Shown: positions 18,450-27,931 of the stretch, in pieces | Layout: every line of letters starts with the position of its first letter | How positions within the stretch are numbered: the stretch's first letter is position 1 | Notes under the pieces: model-generated | Seen by the model: the letters and a program-made list of their open reading frames with translations, nothing else | Told to the model about the DNA's origin: nothing | Database searches by the model: none | Assembly (NCBI RefSeq): GCF_014699135.1 | Contig: NZ_JACOFT010000004.1 | Location: 248,001 to 312,000, forward strand | Source: Cognatundibacterium aquatile | Lineage (GTDB): Bacteria > Pseudomonadota > Gammaproteobacteria > Burkholderiales > Burkholderiaceae_D | Length of the DNA: 64,000 nt | Reading direction: 5' to 3' | Translations under genes and position numbers: made by a program

Positions 18450-18983
18450 ATGGCTCAGAACATACTTGGTGTGGTTGGATGGTCAGGCAGCGGAAAAACG
18501 ACGCTGCTGGAATTTCTGGTGAAGGAGTTGTGTACTCTTGGTCATAGTGTCAATGTGGTAAAGCATAGTCACCATGACATCATTATTGAACCGCCCCAAA
18601 AAGATAGTGCGCGCTTTCGCACCGCCGGCGCGGCAGAGGTTTTATTGGTTTCGCCTTATCGTTATGTTATGACACGCGAACTGCGTGGAGAGAGTGAGCC
18701 AGCGCTGATGGATATTTTGCCAAGATTGTCAGCATCTGACCTGATTTTTGTTGAAGGATATAAATGGGAAGCCATTCCCAAAATCGAAGTGTATCGCCCG
18801 GCGCTTGGCAAACCTGCCATTTTTCCTGACGATCCGCATATTGTTGCAGTTGCTTCGGATGTGGCCGCACCAGAGAATCTTCGCCCTGGCCTGGCCTGGC
18901 TGGATTTAAACAAGACGACAGATGTGCTGAAATGGATACTTGCGGAATTGCACGAGAAAAATTTTTCGACATCTTTAAAATAA
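18450..18983 (+). CDS. mobB: MobB, molybdopterin-guanine dinucleotide biosynthesis GTPase
   Basis: 177 residues from ATG at 18450. A frame extension to 18399 has no good RBS. The Walker A motif GWSGSGKTT is at residues 9-17 and [20 protein letters not shown] is the typical MobB middle block. MobB helps MobA attach GMP to molybdopterin. No other molybdenum-cofactor gene is in the window. Confidence 0.9.
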   Translation: MAQNILGVVGWSGSGKTTLLEFLVKELCTLGHSVNVVKHSHHDIIIEPPQKDSARFRTAGAAEVLLVSPYRYVMTRELRGESEPALMDILPRLSASDLIFVEGYKWEAIPKIEVYRPALGKPAIFPDDPHIVAVASDVAAPENLRPGLAWLDLNKTTDVLKWILAELHEKNFSTSLK

Positions 18984-19041
18984 AATTAAAGTAAACCTTA
19001 TCTTCAGCCGTTAATAAAAACGTTTGATAAGGAGAATTGTC

Positions 19042-19242
19042 ATGGATGTTACAGGTATAGCAAATGTTGCAACGACGCTCGCAGATGTTGGTACCAGCCA
19101 GGCAGTGAGTATTGCTGTGTTAAAAAAAGCAATGGATCTCCAGACTGAAAACGCTACCGCATTAATTCAGGCGATTCCGAATGCGAATCAGGTGCAAAAT
19201 CTTCCGCCGCATCTTGGACAGAATATCAATACCACAGCTTAA
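19042..19242 (+). CDS. YjfB-like putative motility protein
   Basis: 66 residues from ATG at 19042, with the strong RBS AAGGAG 8-13 bases upstream; the in-frame start at 19024 is inferior. It has the YjfB family pattern (MDVTGIANVATTLADVGTSQ, then ISIAVLKKA-like helix and a short tail). The family is annotated as putative motility protein with no proven function. It stands alone with its own terminator. Confidence 0.75.
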   Translation: MDVTGIANVATTLADVGTSQAVSIAVLKKAMDLQTENATALIQAIPNANQVQNLPPHLGQNINTTA

Positions 19243-19289
19243 CTGGTCATATTGCCGCTCAGCAGCGAAGTAGTTAATACATTTCTCAA

Positions 19290-19319
19290 AACAGCGCACT
19301 TTTAAGTGCGCTGTTTTTA
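19290..19319 (+). terminator. Terminator after the yjfB-like gene
   Basis: ACAGCGCACTT pairs with AAGTGCGCTGT across a TT loop, followed by TTTT. A strong rightward terminator. Confidence 0.88.
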
Positions 19320-19396
19320 TTTGTCAGATGATCTTTCGCAAGCAATCTTTGAACTGATCAGCCATAATCTCGCTACTTCATTGCACAGGAAAAAAC

Positions 19397-19834
19397 ATGA
19401 CACAAAATACCTGGGGTTGGTCGGACCGGCTGAATTTAAGTTACGCACCGATGGACGATATTCATCATGAATTCGTCGAATTATGCGCGGCATTATCTGA
19501 AAATAATCCTGATACATTTATTCAGCGTCTGGATGCACTGATCGCGCACTCGATTGAACATTTTGAACAGGAAAATCGCTGGATGGAAGAAACGGCATTT
19601 CCACCTGCGGGTTGTCATCGACAAGAACACGAAGCCGTGCTGGAAGTGATGCGCGAGGTGCGTCGCCGTGTTGAAGATGAGGGCGATAATGAATTGGCGG
19701 CGCGTCTTGCTGAAGAGTTGCCGCACTGGTTTGAACATCATGTTGATACGATGGACAATATGCTTGCCCGTTTTATGGCGAATCTGACGGCAGATTCTAT
19801 CTCTGGTGATGTGCAGGAAAAAGCGTCTGCCTGA
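19397..19834 (+). CDS. Bacteriohemerythrin
   Basis: 145 residues, a single hemerythrin domain. Candidate di-iron ligands: DDIHHEFVEL, HSIEHFEQENRW, CHRQEHEAVL and HWFEHHVDTMD, giving the His/Glu/Asp pattern of the four-helix bundle. It would bind O2 reversibly in the cytoplasm, for oxygen storage, sensing or delivery. It is monocistronic by position. Confidence 0.92.
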   Translation: MTQNTWGWSDRLNLSYAPMDDIHHEFVELCAALSENNPDTFIQRLDALIAHSIEHFEQENRWMEETAFPPAGCHRQEHEAVLEVMREVRRRVEDEGDNELAARLAEELPHWFEHHVDTMDNMLARFMANLTADSISGDVQEKASA

Positions 19835-19840
19835 TTAATA

Positions 19841-20059
19841 TCAGTCAGCGAGGACGCGTATTTCTACATCACCAAGGCGGACAACCTGACCTGCACGGAT
19901 CTTGGCTGTTTTACGCAATTCCTGTTGCCCGTCAACGCTGACATCGCCGCTGGCAACGATGACTTTGCCAGCGCCGCCGCTTTCGCAGATGCCGACTAAT
20001 TTCAGTAACTGGTTTAATTCTACAAATTCGCCATTCAGGCTAAAACTCAGTTTTTGCAT
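19841..20059 (-). CDS. S4-domain RNA-binding protein, YbcJ-like
   Basis: 72 residues from ATG at 20059, preceded by GGAGATCCT. A longer frame to 20215 adds an unrelated N-terminus. It is a single S4 domain: FVELNQLLKLVGICESGGAG, then VDGQQELRKTAKIRAGQVV. The YbcJ family binds RNA; its role is not well established. Confidence 0.85.
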   Translation of the reverse strand: MQKLSFSLNGEFVELNQLLKLVGICESGGAGKVIVASGDVSVDGQQELRKTAKIRAGQVVRLGDVEIRVLAD

Positions 20060-20375
20060 AGGATCTCCGTTCAGGCATTCAAAAAAGGGCGCAGCATACA
20101 CCAATTCAAGCTGAGTCGGGAATTTGCCTGATCTGACTGCGCGTTTCATACACAACTGATATTTTGCCAGCATACAGACGATAAAATTCATCACTGAGTA
20201 AAACATTGTCGCCACCCCGATTTGATTTTACTATTACTCGATATGGTGAGCCGGGCTGACTTTTTATTTGCACCCGATGATGTCCTTTGTTATTTTTGTT
20301 GTGGTCAGATGTCGTTCTCAGGGATTGTAATGCGCCATCTTGACATCAGACTATTTTACTTTTCAGGATATACAA

Positions 20376-20633
20376 ATGAAGAATAAAGCAATAATTACCG
20401 CCGCACTTGCAGGCTTGATCGGCTCATCCCATGCGTCTGCGGCTGAGCCTGTGAAGAAAGAGAAGTGTTACGGTATCGCTAAAGCGGGGCAGAACGATTG
20501 TTCGTCGAAATCAGGCTCGCATTCCTGCGCGGGTCAGGCCAAGAAAGACAATGATCCTGATGAGTGGAAAAAAGTACCGGCAGGCACGTGCGAAAAAATG
20601 GGTGGAAAAACTGATGTGCCTAAGAGCTCTTAA
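20376..20633 (+). CDS. bufA: DUF2282 bufferin-type RiPP precursor (BufA1-like)
   Basis: 85 residues. A signal peptide (residues 1-22, ending HASAA) is followed by a short mature peptide with four cysteines at 31, 42, 51 and 72 in the contexts [20 protein letters not shown] and AGTCEKMGG. These contexts are the DUF2282 family pattern. In the bufferin systems described in Caulobacter and others, such precursors are modified at Cys by a DUF692/MNIO enzyme to thiooxazoles and bind copper in the periplasm (family knowledge). The MNIO and DUF2063 genes follow immediately, which makes the assignment firm. The ligand in this strain is inferred only. No adjacent ECF sigma factor or DoxX-type membrane protein is seen. 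Confidence 0.85.
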   Translation: MKNKAIITAALAGLIGSSHASAAEPVKKEKCYGIAKAGQNDCSSKSGSHSCAGQAKKDNDPDEWKKVPAGTCEKMGGKTDVPKSS

Positions 20634-20668
20634 TTACTCGTTACATCTATTCAGTTGATCCTGCAGAT

Positions 20669-21559
20669 ATGCACGGAAAATTTTCCGAGTCCATGTGTCC
20701 TCATCCTGTCGGCGCCAGTGTAGGCCTGCGTACGCAGCACTATCAGGATTTTCTGACTGCGCCGGTGAATATTCAATGGCTGGAGGTGCATGCGGAAAAT
20801 TACTTTGGTGACGGCGGGTACGATCTTCATGTTTTACAGCAGTTACGTAAAAACTATCCTGTCAGCTTGCATGGCGTTGGCCTTGGGCTGGGCTCTGCAC
20901 ATGGATTTCAACAAGAACACATCGCAAAGCTGAAACGACTGATCGAATATATCCAGCCTTGTCTGGTTTCCGAACATCTGTGCTGGGGCGCGGTAGCCGG
21001 ACGAAGTTTGAACGACTTATTACCGATGCCTTTGACCCGGGAATCATTGCACTTGTTTTGCGATCGGGTTGATCATTTACAAAATCAGTTGCAGCAGCGT
21101 GTATTGATTGAAAACGTTTCTACTTATGTTCGTTTTCAGCATGATGAGATGAGTGAGGCTGAGTTCTTATGCCAACTGGTGCGATCCACGGGATGCGGCA
21201 TTTTGCTTGATATTAATAATTTATACGTGAATCAGGTAAATCACCACGAGAGCGCGCTCTTGGCTCTTGACTGCATTACTTCACTACCTGCAGGTTCTGT
21301 GGGAGAGATACATTTAGCCGGTCATTTACAGGTGGATGACTGTCTGATTGATAATCATGGTTGTTGTATTGCGGAGCCAGTGTGGCAGTTATACGCGCAG
21401 GTATGCGAAAGCTTAGGCTCTGATGTCCCGGTGCTGATCGAATGGGACACAGATATTCCTGCGCTATCTGTTTTGCTCGGTGAAGCTGAAAAAGCAATGC
21501 AAATTCAGACCGGGTCAACCAGGCCACTTAGGTTAAAGGACTCGTATGACGGCGCGTGA
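20669..21559 (+). CDS. bufB: DUF692 / MNIO multinuclear iron oxidase (BufB-like)
   Basis: 296 residues from ATG at 20669; ATG at 20693 ([12 protein letters not shown]) is a plausible alternative. It is a TIM-barrel MNIO enzyme with family blocks [68 protein letters not shown] and LIEWDTDIP. Candidate iron ligands include His68, His103, Glu148, Asp181 and Glu258 (by pattern). It is expected to oxidise precursor cysteines encoded just upstream (35-base gap). The downstream partner gene overlaps it by 14 bases. Confidence 0.93.
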   Translation: MHGKFSESMCPHPVGASVGLRTQHYQDFLTAPVNIQWLEVHAENYFGDGGYDLHVLQQLRKNYPVSLHGVGLGLGSAHGFQQEHIAKLKRLIEYIQPCLVSEHLCWGAVAGRSLNDLLPMPLTRESLHLFCDRVDHLQNQLQQRVLIENVSTYVRFQHDEMSEAEFLCQLVRSTGCGILLDINNLYVNQVNHHESALLALDCITSLPAGSVGEIHLAGHLQVDDCLIDNHGCCIAEPVWQLYAQVCESLGSDVPVLIEWDTDIPALSVLLGEAEKAMQIQTGSTRPLRLKDSYDGA

Positions 21560-22334
21560 CCTTGCGAGCGTACAGGCACAATTTGCGGGGGCACTGTTGC
21601 AACGACAAAGTACGGTCAACGAGGATTTGCCGTTAACCGAATTGTCACTAAGAAGGTTTTCATATTGCCGCAATAATCTGGCAGCCATATGGTATGCCAC
21701 GTTAAAAAATGCTTATCCGGTTTTACATCAACTTGTTGGGAATGATTTTTTTTGGCAAATGGCAAGTGAGTATGGATATGCCTATCCTTCGAAGTCTGGT
21801 GATTTGAATGAGTTTGGTGCAGATTTACCTTTGTACCTGACAATGTCGGAAAGCAATACTGATTATCCGTATTTTGCAGACGTCGCAAGATTAGAGTGGC
21901 AACTGCATCGTTCGTATTATGCGGCGAACTCTCCGGCTTTGAGCTTACCGGTGTTTATCGAAGCAACAGTGTCGCGTGGCCTGAATTTATCCTCTGCAAT
22001 TTTACAGAGTCATCCAGCGGTGAGTTTGTATGCATCGTCCCTGCGCGGGCTTGATATCTGGCTTGCGCACCAACAATCCGATGCTATTGCTTTTCCATTG
22101 CTGACAGAGCTAGCAAACTATGGATTGATCGTAAGACAGAACTGGAAACCACAAGTCCATCGATTGGAAAAGACGGAGTGGGCAGTGTTAAGTAAATTGT
22201 TTCAGGGAGAGAGTCTTGAAAGTGCACTGGACTACGCCCTGCATCAAGACTGTGAATTTCCGATTCAGACCAGTCTGAACCGTTGGTTTCATCTGGAAAT
22301 ATTTTCAGATGTGGTTCGCTTTTGCGAAGATTAA
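21546..22334 (+). CDS. bufC: DUF2063 partner of the MNIO enzyme (BufC-like)
   Basis: 262 residues with an N-terminal DUF2063 domain (about 5-95; [15 protein letters not shown] then [18 protein letters not shown]). A second helical domain shows CYTxxPS-like [16 protein letters not shown] and [18 protein letters not shown]. In bufferin and related MNIO systems this partner recruits the precursor to the enzyme. It overlaps bufB by 14 bases, so translation is probably coupled. No terminator is evident directly after it. Confidence 0.9.
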   Translation: MTARDLASVQAQFAGALLQRQSTVNEDLPLTELSLRRFSYCRNNLAAIWYATLKNAYPVLHQLVGNDFFWQMASEYGYAYPSKSGDLNEFGADLPLYLTMSESNTDYPYFADVARLEWQLHRSYYAANSPALSLPVFIEATVSRGLNLSSAILQSHPAVSLYASSLRGLDIWLAHQQSDAIAFPLLTELANYGLIVRQNWKPQVHRLEKTEWAVLSKLFQGESLESALDYALHQDCEFPIQTSLNRWFHLEIFSDVVRFCED

Positions 22335-22574
22335 CGGCCAAGCCCCTTTGCCGAAAACAATTGTGAATTTATACTGTCAATTCATCTACATCTATTATTC
22401 CATTTAGGGTGTAAACATTTTAAGAATGTTTCCTCTATATTTATCAATGTAGCTATTAATACATCTGCGCAGGTGACATACTACGCGGTAAGTTTTTAGA
22501 ACGCTCGTTCCTTTATCTTTTAAGTCAGCGTTTTTAGTAACTTACATACAAATTCTTATAGGAGAGAGACACTC

Positions 22575-24101
22575 ATGCGTCATTATCAAATCGCGCTCAG
22601 CTTGTTGTCCGCAGCCGTTTTATCGGCTTGTGGTGGCAGTGGCAGCGAAGGCCCGGCTATCAATACTTCGGTTGCCCGCGGAACCTTATATGCAAACCCA
22701 CCTAATCTTGTGCCAATTCCACAAGCAAGTGGTCCAGCGCTCACAAAATTAGATCCAGTCGTCTTTAAAGCAATGCTGGAAGCCAAAAAGCCTGGTTTGA
22801 CACAGGTGACCGGTACTCCTAAGTGTGAAATTTCCACTTACTATATGAAATACGCAACTGTTGGCGGTGCAAACGAAGCAACTGATGCAACAGGCGCGAT
22901 TATGGTTCCTTCTGGCAGTGACCCAGCATGTACTGGTCCACGTCCAGTATTGTTATATGCTCACGGCACAACAGTTGAGAAGTCTTTCAACATGGCTAAT
23001 TTGAGAGATAACTCGGAAGCATCCCTGGTTGCTGCAATGTATGCAGCGCAAGGCTTTATCGTTGTTGCTTCAAATTTTGCCGGTTACGACGTATCTTCTC
23101 TGACTTATCATCCTTATCTGAACGCGGATCAACAAGCTGACGATATGGTGGATTCTTTACGTGCTGCCCGTGCCGCATTTCCAAGAATTAATGCGCAGGA
23201 CTCAGGTAAGTTAGTCATCGCTGGTTATTCTCAGGGCGGTCACGTAGCTATGGCAACGCAACGTGCTATGCAGCAAAAATATGCGTCTGAATTTAAAGTC
23301 TCGGCCTTAGCTGGTATGTCTGGTCCGTATGCGATGGCTTTATTGGGTGATGCGGTTTTTGCGGGTAGTCCGAATGCAGGTGGCACCGTATTTTTGCCAA
23401 TGATAACAACAGCATGGCAGAAATCTTATGGCAACATCTACGCGTCGGCGAATGAGATTTATGAAGATAAATATGCCACAGGAATTGAAACCCTGATTCC
23501 AGGCGGATTAACAATGACCGATTTGTTCACCACAGGTAAATTGCCTTCTTTAGCTATGTTTGCTAAAGACTCGTTGCCAGGTCCTTCAACACCGGCATTC
23601 AGTGGATTTTTTGGTGATGGTAACCTGATTAAAACGAGCTATCGCAATGCCTACCTTGCAGATGCTCAGAAAAATCCATGTGGTACAAATCCGGCGGATC
23701 CGTTGAATTGTTCACCAGCTAACGCTTTCCGGAAAGCCGGAGTCAAAAACGATCTGCGTAATTACGTTCCAAACGTCCCTGTCATGTTATGCGGTGGTGG
23801 CAGCGATCCTACAGTGTTTTTTGCCAGCACACAGGCTACAGCAGGATTTTTCCTCGCCAAAGGTTTCCCAAGTGCATATCTGACAACGCTCGATGTGGAT
23901 ACAAATCCAACCAGCGCAGCGGATCCTTTTGCTGCCGCAAAAGTTGGTTTTGCTCAGTCTAAAGCAGGTGTTATTGCTGCTGCGGTTGCAGCAAAACAAG
24001 ATCCGGCTACTGCTGTCGCCAGTGTGTATCACGGCACTTTGGTTCCACCGTTCTGTAATGCTGCAGCACGTGGTTTCTTCCAACAAGTTCTGGCTAAATA
24101 A
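22575..24101 (+). CDS. Lipoprotein alpha/beta hydrolase, secretory-lipase type
   Basis: 508 residues. The signal peptide ends in lipobox LSAC with the lipidated Cys at residue 19. The hydrolase part has VLLYAHGTT (oxyanion region) and the nucleophile elbow GYSQGGH with Ser219; candidate acid and His lie in the C-terminal third (a VYHGTLVPPF segment near residue 485). It is most like the large secretory lipases. RBS GGAGAG precedes the ATG. The OmpW-like gene starts 14 bases downstream, so enzyme and porin are probably coexpressed, perhaps to release and take up hydrophobic products. Confidence 0.8.
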   Translation: MRHYQIALSLLSAAVLSACGGSGSEGPAINTSVARGTLYANPPNLVPIPQASGPALTKLDPVVFKAMLEAKKPGLTQVTGTPKCEISTYYMKYATVGGANEATDATGAIMVPSGSDPACTGPRPVLLYAHGTTVEKSFNMANLRDNSEASLVAAMYAAQGFIVVASNFAGYDVSSLTYHPYLNADQQADDMVDSLRAARAAFPRINAQDSGKLVIAGYSQGGHVAMATQRAMQQKYASEFKVSALAGMSGPYAMALLGDAVFAGSPNAGGTVFLPMITTAWQKSYGNIYASANEIYEDKYATGIETLIPGGLTMTDLFTTGKLPSLAMFAKDSLPGPSTPAFSGFFGDGNLIKTSYRNAYLADAQKNPCGTNPADPLNCSPANAFRKAGVKNDLRNYVPNVPVMLCGGGSDPTVFFASTQATAGFFLAKGFPSAYLTTLDVDTNPTSAADPFAAAKVGFAQSKAGVIAAAVAAKQDPATAVASVYHGTLVPPFCNAAARGFFQQVLAK

Positions 24102-24115
24102 TCGGGAGAATGACC

Positions 24116-24787
24116 ATGAAAAAAACTAAAATGATTGCAGCACTGGCGTTAGCTTTGTCAGCTTCTTCCGCTTTTGCTTACGACAACACAGTGAAAGCTG
24201 GCGTCATCGGACTTTGGATTCATTCCGACTCGCCGGATTTTACAAGTAATGGCCCAGCTTATTTGACGCCACAGCCTGCGGGCTTGACCGTTGGTGACGG
24301 CAAGACCTTGATGTTTGGTTTTACACGTAAATTGAACGATCACTTTGATCTCGATTTTACTGCTGGCTTACCTCCTGAGCACAAAGTGTATGGTCGTGGC
24401 ACGATGGGGCCGTACGGAGTCATTGCAAAAGTTAAGCAACGGGCGCCGACGTTGTTCGTGAACTACAACTTTGGTGCGCCATCTGAAAAGATACGTCCAT
24501 TTGTTGGTCTCGGTCTTAACTACACACAGTTTTTTGACGCAACTACAACACCATCGAATGATATCGCTACCGGTGGTCCGACAAAGTTGAGTTTGAAAGA
24601 GTCGTTTGGTCTTGCTGGTCAAGTCGGTATCAAATATCAATTTGATGATCGCTGGTCCGTCACCGGTGCTATTGTTGCAGCGAAAGTGAAGACCGATCTG
24701 ACGGCGATTACTGGCAGTATTGAGCGCAAAACGACAATTGATTTCAGACCTGTTGTTGTGACGCTCGGTGTTGGTTACAGCTTCTGA
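24116..24787 (+). CDS. OmpW-family outer-membrane protein
   Basis: 223 residues from ATG at 24116; the ATG at 24110 is too close to the RBS GGGAGA. The signal peptide ends SSAFA|YDN. The mature part shows alternating beta-strand pattern with FVGLGLNYTQFF and ends in Phe (VVTLGVGYSF), as expected for an eight-stranded OmpW barrel. OmpW channels pass small hydrophobic compounds in other bacteria. It is downstream of the lipase-like gene and followed by a strong terminator. Confidence 0.88.
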   Translation: MKKTKMIAALALALSASSAFAYDNTVKAGVIGLWIHSDSPDFTSNGPAYLTPQPAGLTVGDGKTLMFGFTRKLNDHFDLDFTAGLPPEHKVYGRGTMGPYGVIAKVKQRAPTLFVNYNFGAPSEKIRPFVGLGLNYTQFFDATTTPSNDIATGGPTKLSLKESFGLAGQVGIKYQFDDRWSVTGAIVAAKVKTDLTAITGSIERKTTIDFRPVVVTLGVGYSF

Positions 24788-24807
24788 TGAAAGCAGCCGT
24801 TTGAAAT

Positions 24808-24839
24808 AAAAAAGGGTTCGAATATCGAACCCTTTTTTT
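24808..24839. terminator. Bidirectional terminator between ompW-like and GGDEF genes
   Basis: AAAGGGTTCG, a five-base loop, CGAACCCTTTTTTT. A-run and U-run on both sides allow termination of both converging operons. Confidence 0.9.
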
Positions 24840-24860
24840 CATCTTGTGCCTGCGAGACGA

Positions 24861-25865
24861 TCATGCCGCCACTTGATTTCTGCCTGCATCTTTCGCGCGA
24901 TAAAGCGCCGCATCGGCGACTGAAATCAATTGCAAAAAGTCTTGTTCTGCTTGAAGTGTCGCAACGCCGAAAGAACCCGTAATATGTGGCAGCGGCTTTT
25001 TTGCATCAGGGAATACTTTGGTCTTGCTCAAGCGGGTACACAAACGCTGAGCTACCCCTATCGCCGCTTTTTGAGTGGTTCCCGGCAAAATGACGATCAT
25101 TTCTTCGCCACCGTAGCGAGCGGCAAAATCGGTTGGCCTTAATCCCGCATTCAATACCTTAGCCGCTGTTTGCAATGCGTCATCGCCCAGCAAGTGGCCG
25201 TATTCGTCATTGAAGCGTTTAAAATGATCCAGATCGACCAGAATAATACTGAGTGGATTACCACTCACATGTGCGTGTTCTATCATCGGTGGTAGCTGTG
25301 CATTCAACCAGGCGCGGTTATGCAGTCCGGTCAAGCCGTCAACCATGGATAACTGGCGATAGAATTCGCCGACTTTTTGTCTGCTGCGGATTTGCGCGTT
25401 TGCAGTACGGATTCTGAACGATAAAAGTTGCAACAGGTTACGTGCCACACCGTTAGATTGATCGATCAGCTGCCATAAGGTTTCAGCTTCAATGACAAGC
25501 AGGTCGCTATCGGATAATGCAGAAATTGTTGCTGAATGAATTTCCTCATCCAGCACGGATATTTCACCGACACATTCCCCCGGCAGATACTGTGTGATGG
25601 AATTTTCTATGTGATTATTGTCTTCATTGAGCTTGGTGATGCCGAGAGCGCCATTCAGTACGATGAACAGCCGGGAGCCTGAGCTGTTTGCATCCAGTAC
25701 GATTTGTCCGGCTCTTGCTTTTACGATCGGACAGTCTTTGATGATATTCCGGATGAGCTGAAGATTTTCATCAGTTATATCGCGAAATAAATGAATATCG
25801 TCGATCCGGTATTTCGCATCTTTAAAATACATCAATTGTTCCAAAATCGTTTTATCCAGGTACAT
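24861..25865 (-). CDS. Diguanylate cyclase with cyclic-nucleotide-binding domain
   Basis: 334 residues. The N-terminal cNMP-binding (Crp-like) domain is at about 25-150, with YLPGECVGEISVLD matching the phosphate-binding cassette region. A GGDEF domain at about 170-330 has active-site GGEEM at 252-256 and a product-inhibition I-site RPTD at 243-246, five residues before it. It should make c-di-GMP with feedback inhibition; the input ligand is unknown. It is the last gene of a three-gene leftward operon with an HDOD gene 16 bases upstream. Confidence 0.92.
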   Translation of the reverse strand: MYLDKTILEQLMYFKDAKYRIDDIHLFRDITDENLQLIRNIIKDCPIVKARAGQIVLDANSSGSRLFIVLNGALGITKLNEDNNHIENSITQYLPGECVGEISVLDEEIHSATISALSDSDLLVIEAETLWQLIDQSNGVARNLLQLLSFRIRTANAQIRSRQKVGEFYRQLSMVDGLTGLHNRAWLNAQLPPMIEHAHVSGNPLSIILVDLDHFKRFNDEYGHLLGDDALQTAAKVLNAGLRPTDFAARYGGEEMIVILPGTTQKAAIGVAQRLCTRLSKTKVFPDAKKPLPHITGSFGVATLQAEQDFLQLISVADAALYRAKDAGRNQVAA

Positions 25866-25881
25866 GAGTCAATAATCGTGT

Positions 25882-26736
25882 TCAAATTAAAATCTGATTC
25901 AGTGCCTCAACCCGCATTTCGGTTTCACGGAATATGCCAAGGTACTCTGTTTCGCTAAGGGCTAGCGTATCCCAAGCATGTGCTGACAGCAAGGGGACAA
26001 CATCATTTTTTTCATCGGCGAGATCGAGCGCATGCACAACAGCATCTGCAACGTGGACAACAGATGCCAGTGGATGTATACCGGCTATGTCCGGGCAATG
26101 GTGGCCTCTGATCGCATCCTGAATTGCTTCTGCAAAAAACCATTGCTGCGCTAGTGCCAGCCCCGCATCGACATGGTCTATGCCCATGATTTCACGTTCC
26201 GCATCAAGCAAATAACAATCCTTGAGTTGCCGATGCTTAATGACTTCTGCATATTTTTCAGGATAATAGGTCACCAGAACCAAGCGACCAATGTCATGCA
26301 AAAGTCCAGCAGTAAACGCAAAATCATGTTTCATGTGAAGTGCCCGGGAAATTAATTCAGCACAAATGGCGGTTGCCACGCTGTGTCGCCAGAAAGCCTG
26401 AAAATTAAATCCCTCGCAGTAAGATGCAGAGCTGCGGTTGGCAAGTATCGTCAGACGGACCAGATTCTTGATCTTTTCAACACCGAGCAAGGCAGTTGCC
26501 TGCTGAATCGTTACTACCCTTGAATTAACACCAAAATGTGATGAGTTGACCAGACGCAGTACCTTGGCAGTGATGGCATGGTCCATCGCAATCTTTTCGT
26601 TGATTAAATCCAGACTGCTGTTTTCATCTTCCAGAACGGAGACCAGCTCACGCGCAACGGCTGGCAGCATTGGCAGATCTTTCATATGCTTGATCATGTC
26701 CTGCAGAAGCGCATTTTTTTCAACATCTGTTTTCAT
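25882..26736 (-). CDS. HDOD-domain signalling protein
   Basis: 284 residues with an HDOD domain at about 18-215: LPMLPAVARELVSVL, TIQQATALLGVEKIKNL and HDIG at 147-150. It is a close paralogue of 903-1745 over its whole length. Its start overlaps the stop of the upstream 106-residue gene by 4 bases, and the GGDEF gene follows after 16 bases, so the three are one operon. Role in signalling is inferred from the family. Confidence 0.9.
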   Translation of the reverse strand: MKTDVEKNALLQDMIKHMKDLPMLPAVARELVSVLEDENSSLDLINEKIAMDHAITAKVLRLVNSSHFGVNSRVVTIQQATALLGVEKIKNLVRLTILANRSSASYCEGFNFQAFWRHSVATAICAELISRALHMKHDFAFTAGLLHDIGRLVLVTYYPEKYAEVIKHRQLKDCYLLDAEREIMGIDHVDAGLALAQQWFFAEAIQDAIRGHHCPDIAGIHPLASVVHVADAVVHALDLADEKNDVVPLLSAHAWDTLALSETEYLGIFRETEMRVEALNQILI

Positions 26737-27053
26737 GTTGAGTCTCCTTCGCGGTAATGCTGTATGTATTTTTGTAGCAAATTCAGAGGTCTTTCGGCAG
26801 GATACTTCCGAAACAACAATGGAATACGTTCAATTTTATGTTGACGCTCTTCCAGCTCGTCCGGGCTGGGGGTGTTGTCTTTCTCTATGCATAGCTGACT
26901 GATTCCATGCGTCGCCAGGGAATGCAGCATGTTTTCGCTTAAAGTTGTTCCGGCAGGAAGCAGAATATGACCGACCTTATCAAGCAAGTCATCTGCCAGT
27001 ATCATCCCGGTAGTAACCTTGTTCAGCGATAAGTAATGACTATGTTTGTTCAT
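26733..27053 (-). CDS. Small protein of unknown function, HDOD-operon leader
   Basis: 106 residues. The first half has the pattern TTGMILADDLLDKVGHILLP, then GTTLSENMLHSLATHGI, resembling the short beta-rich and helical segment often found N-terminal to HD-GYP domains and response-output proteins (VAGMVLAEDL...GxLLxxxGxxLT). The second half is charged and helical (EERQHKIERIPLLFRKYPAE). It overlaps the HDOD gene by 4 bases (ATGA). It looks like a detached accessory module of the HDOD protein. Function is not known. Confidence 0.75.
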   Translation of the reverse strand: MNKHSHYLSLNKVTTGMILADDLLDKVGHILLPAGTTLSENMLHSLATHGISQLCIEKDNTPSPDELEERQHKIERIPLLFRKYPAERPLNLLQKYIQHYREGDST

Positions 27054-27275
27054 TTTGCAGGCTCCCGATTCAGGTGCTTATCTCATCACATATATTGCCG
27101 GATATTTGGAAACGCGAAATGTTCTTCATTTAAAAAAATCTACATTTTGCAACAGAGTGATCGTGCTTTCTTTGCATACATCCAGGCGAACTACTTATCT
27201 CAGTGGCTATACTACACCCCATCTTGAAAGTTTCTATTGATACATGTTCACAAATATATATAAAGGTCGGAAACA

Positions 27276-27923
27276 GTGAGTAATCTTTTATTGCACAGGC
27301 CACGTCTGGTGGCTACTTTTTTGATCGCGACAATAGTGGCAGTATTTTTACCCGAGACCTGGGCATTTTCAACGCGTGCGTTATTTTGCTGGAATATCGG
27401 CGTGTGGTCGTATCTCGCTTTGATGGCATGGCTGATGGTTCGTGCAAAAAATTACCATGTCCGCGAGATGGCGATGCAAGAAGATAACAGTGCGGTTGCT
27501 GTCCTCGCCTTATTGTCAATTTCAGCGACGATCAGTCTTGTGGCGATTGTGATAGAACTGACCGGCACCCGCGCCTTAGCACCAGACCTGCGGGCGCTTA
27601 AATACATATTTGCAGGAGTCACCGTCTTGGGTTCCTGGGCTTTACTTGGTGTGGTGTTCTGCTTCCATTACACGCTGTTGTTTTACAATTCTCCGGAACA
27701 GCAGCGAGCATTACGTTTTCCAGATAATGAACAGATGCCAGATTATTGGGACTTTCTTTATTTCTCGTTCACGATTGCGGTTGCTGCACAGACTTCAGAT
27801 GTTTCTGTCGCTTCCCATAGCGCGCGTAAAACGGTATTGGCACAATCTGTGTTGAGTTTTTTCTTCAATGTTGCCGTGCTGGGGTTTTCTATTAATATTG
27901 CGGCCGGACTCGTCGGCAACTAA
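27276..27923 (+). CDS. DUF1345 integral membrane protein
   Basis: 215 residues with five to six membrane helices (about 10-25, 35-52, 72-93, 103-130, 155-175, 190-212) and the family block MPDYWDFLYFSFTIAVAAQTSDV. GTG start at 27276 with AAGG upstream; no nearby ATG gives the full N-terminus. The family function is unknown. A convergent small gene follows 8 bases after the stop. Confidence 0.85.
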   Translation: MSNLLLHRPRLVATFLIATIVAVFLPETWAFSTRALFCWNIGVWSYLALMAWLMVRAKNYHVREMAMQEDNSAVAVLALLSISATISLVAIVIELTGTRALAPDLRALKYIFAGVTVLGSWALLGVVFCFHYTLLFYNSPEQQRALRFPDNEQMPDYWDFLYFSFTIAVAAQTSDVSVASHSARKTVLAQSVLSFFFNVAVLGFSINIAAGLVGN

Positions 27924-27931
27924 ATCAAGCA

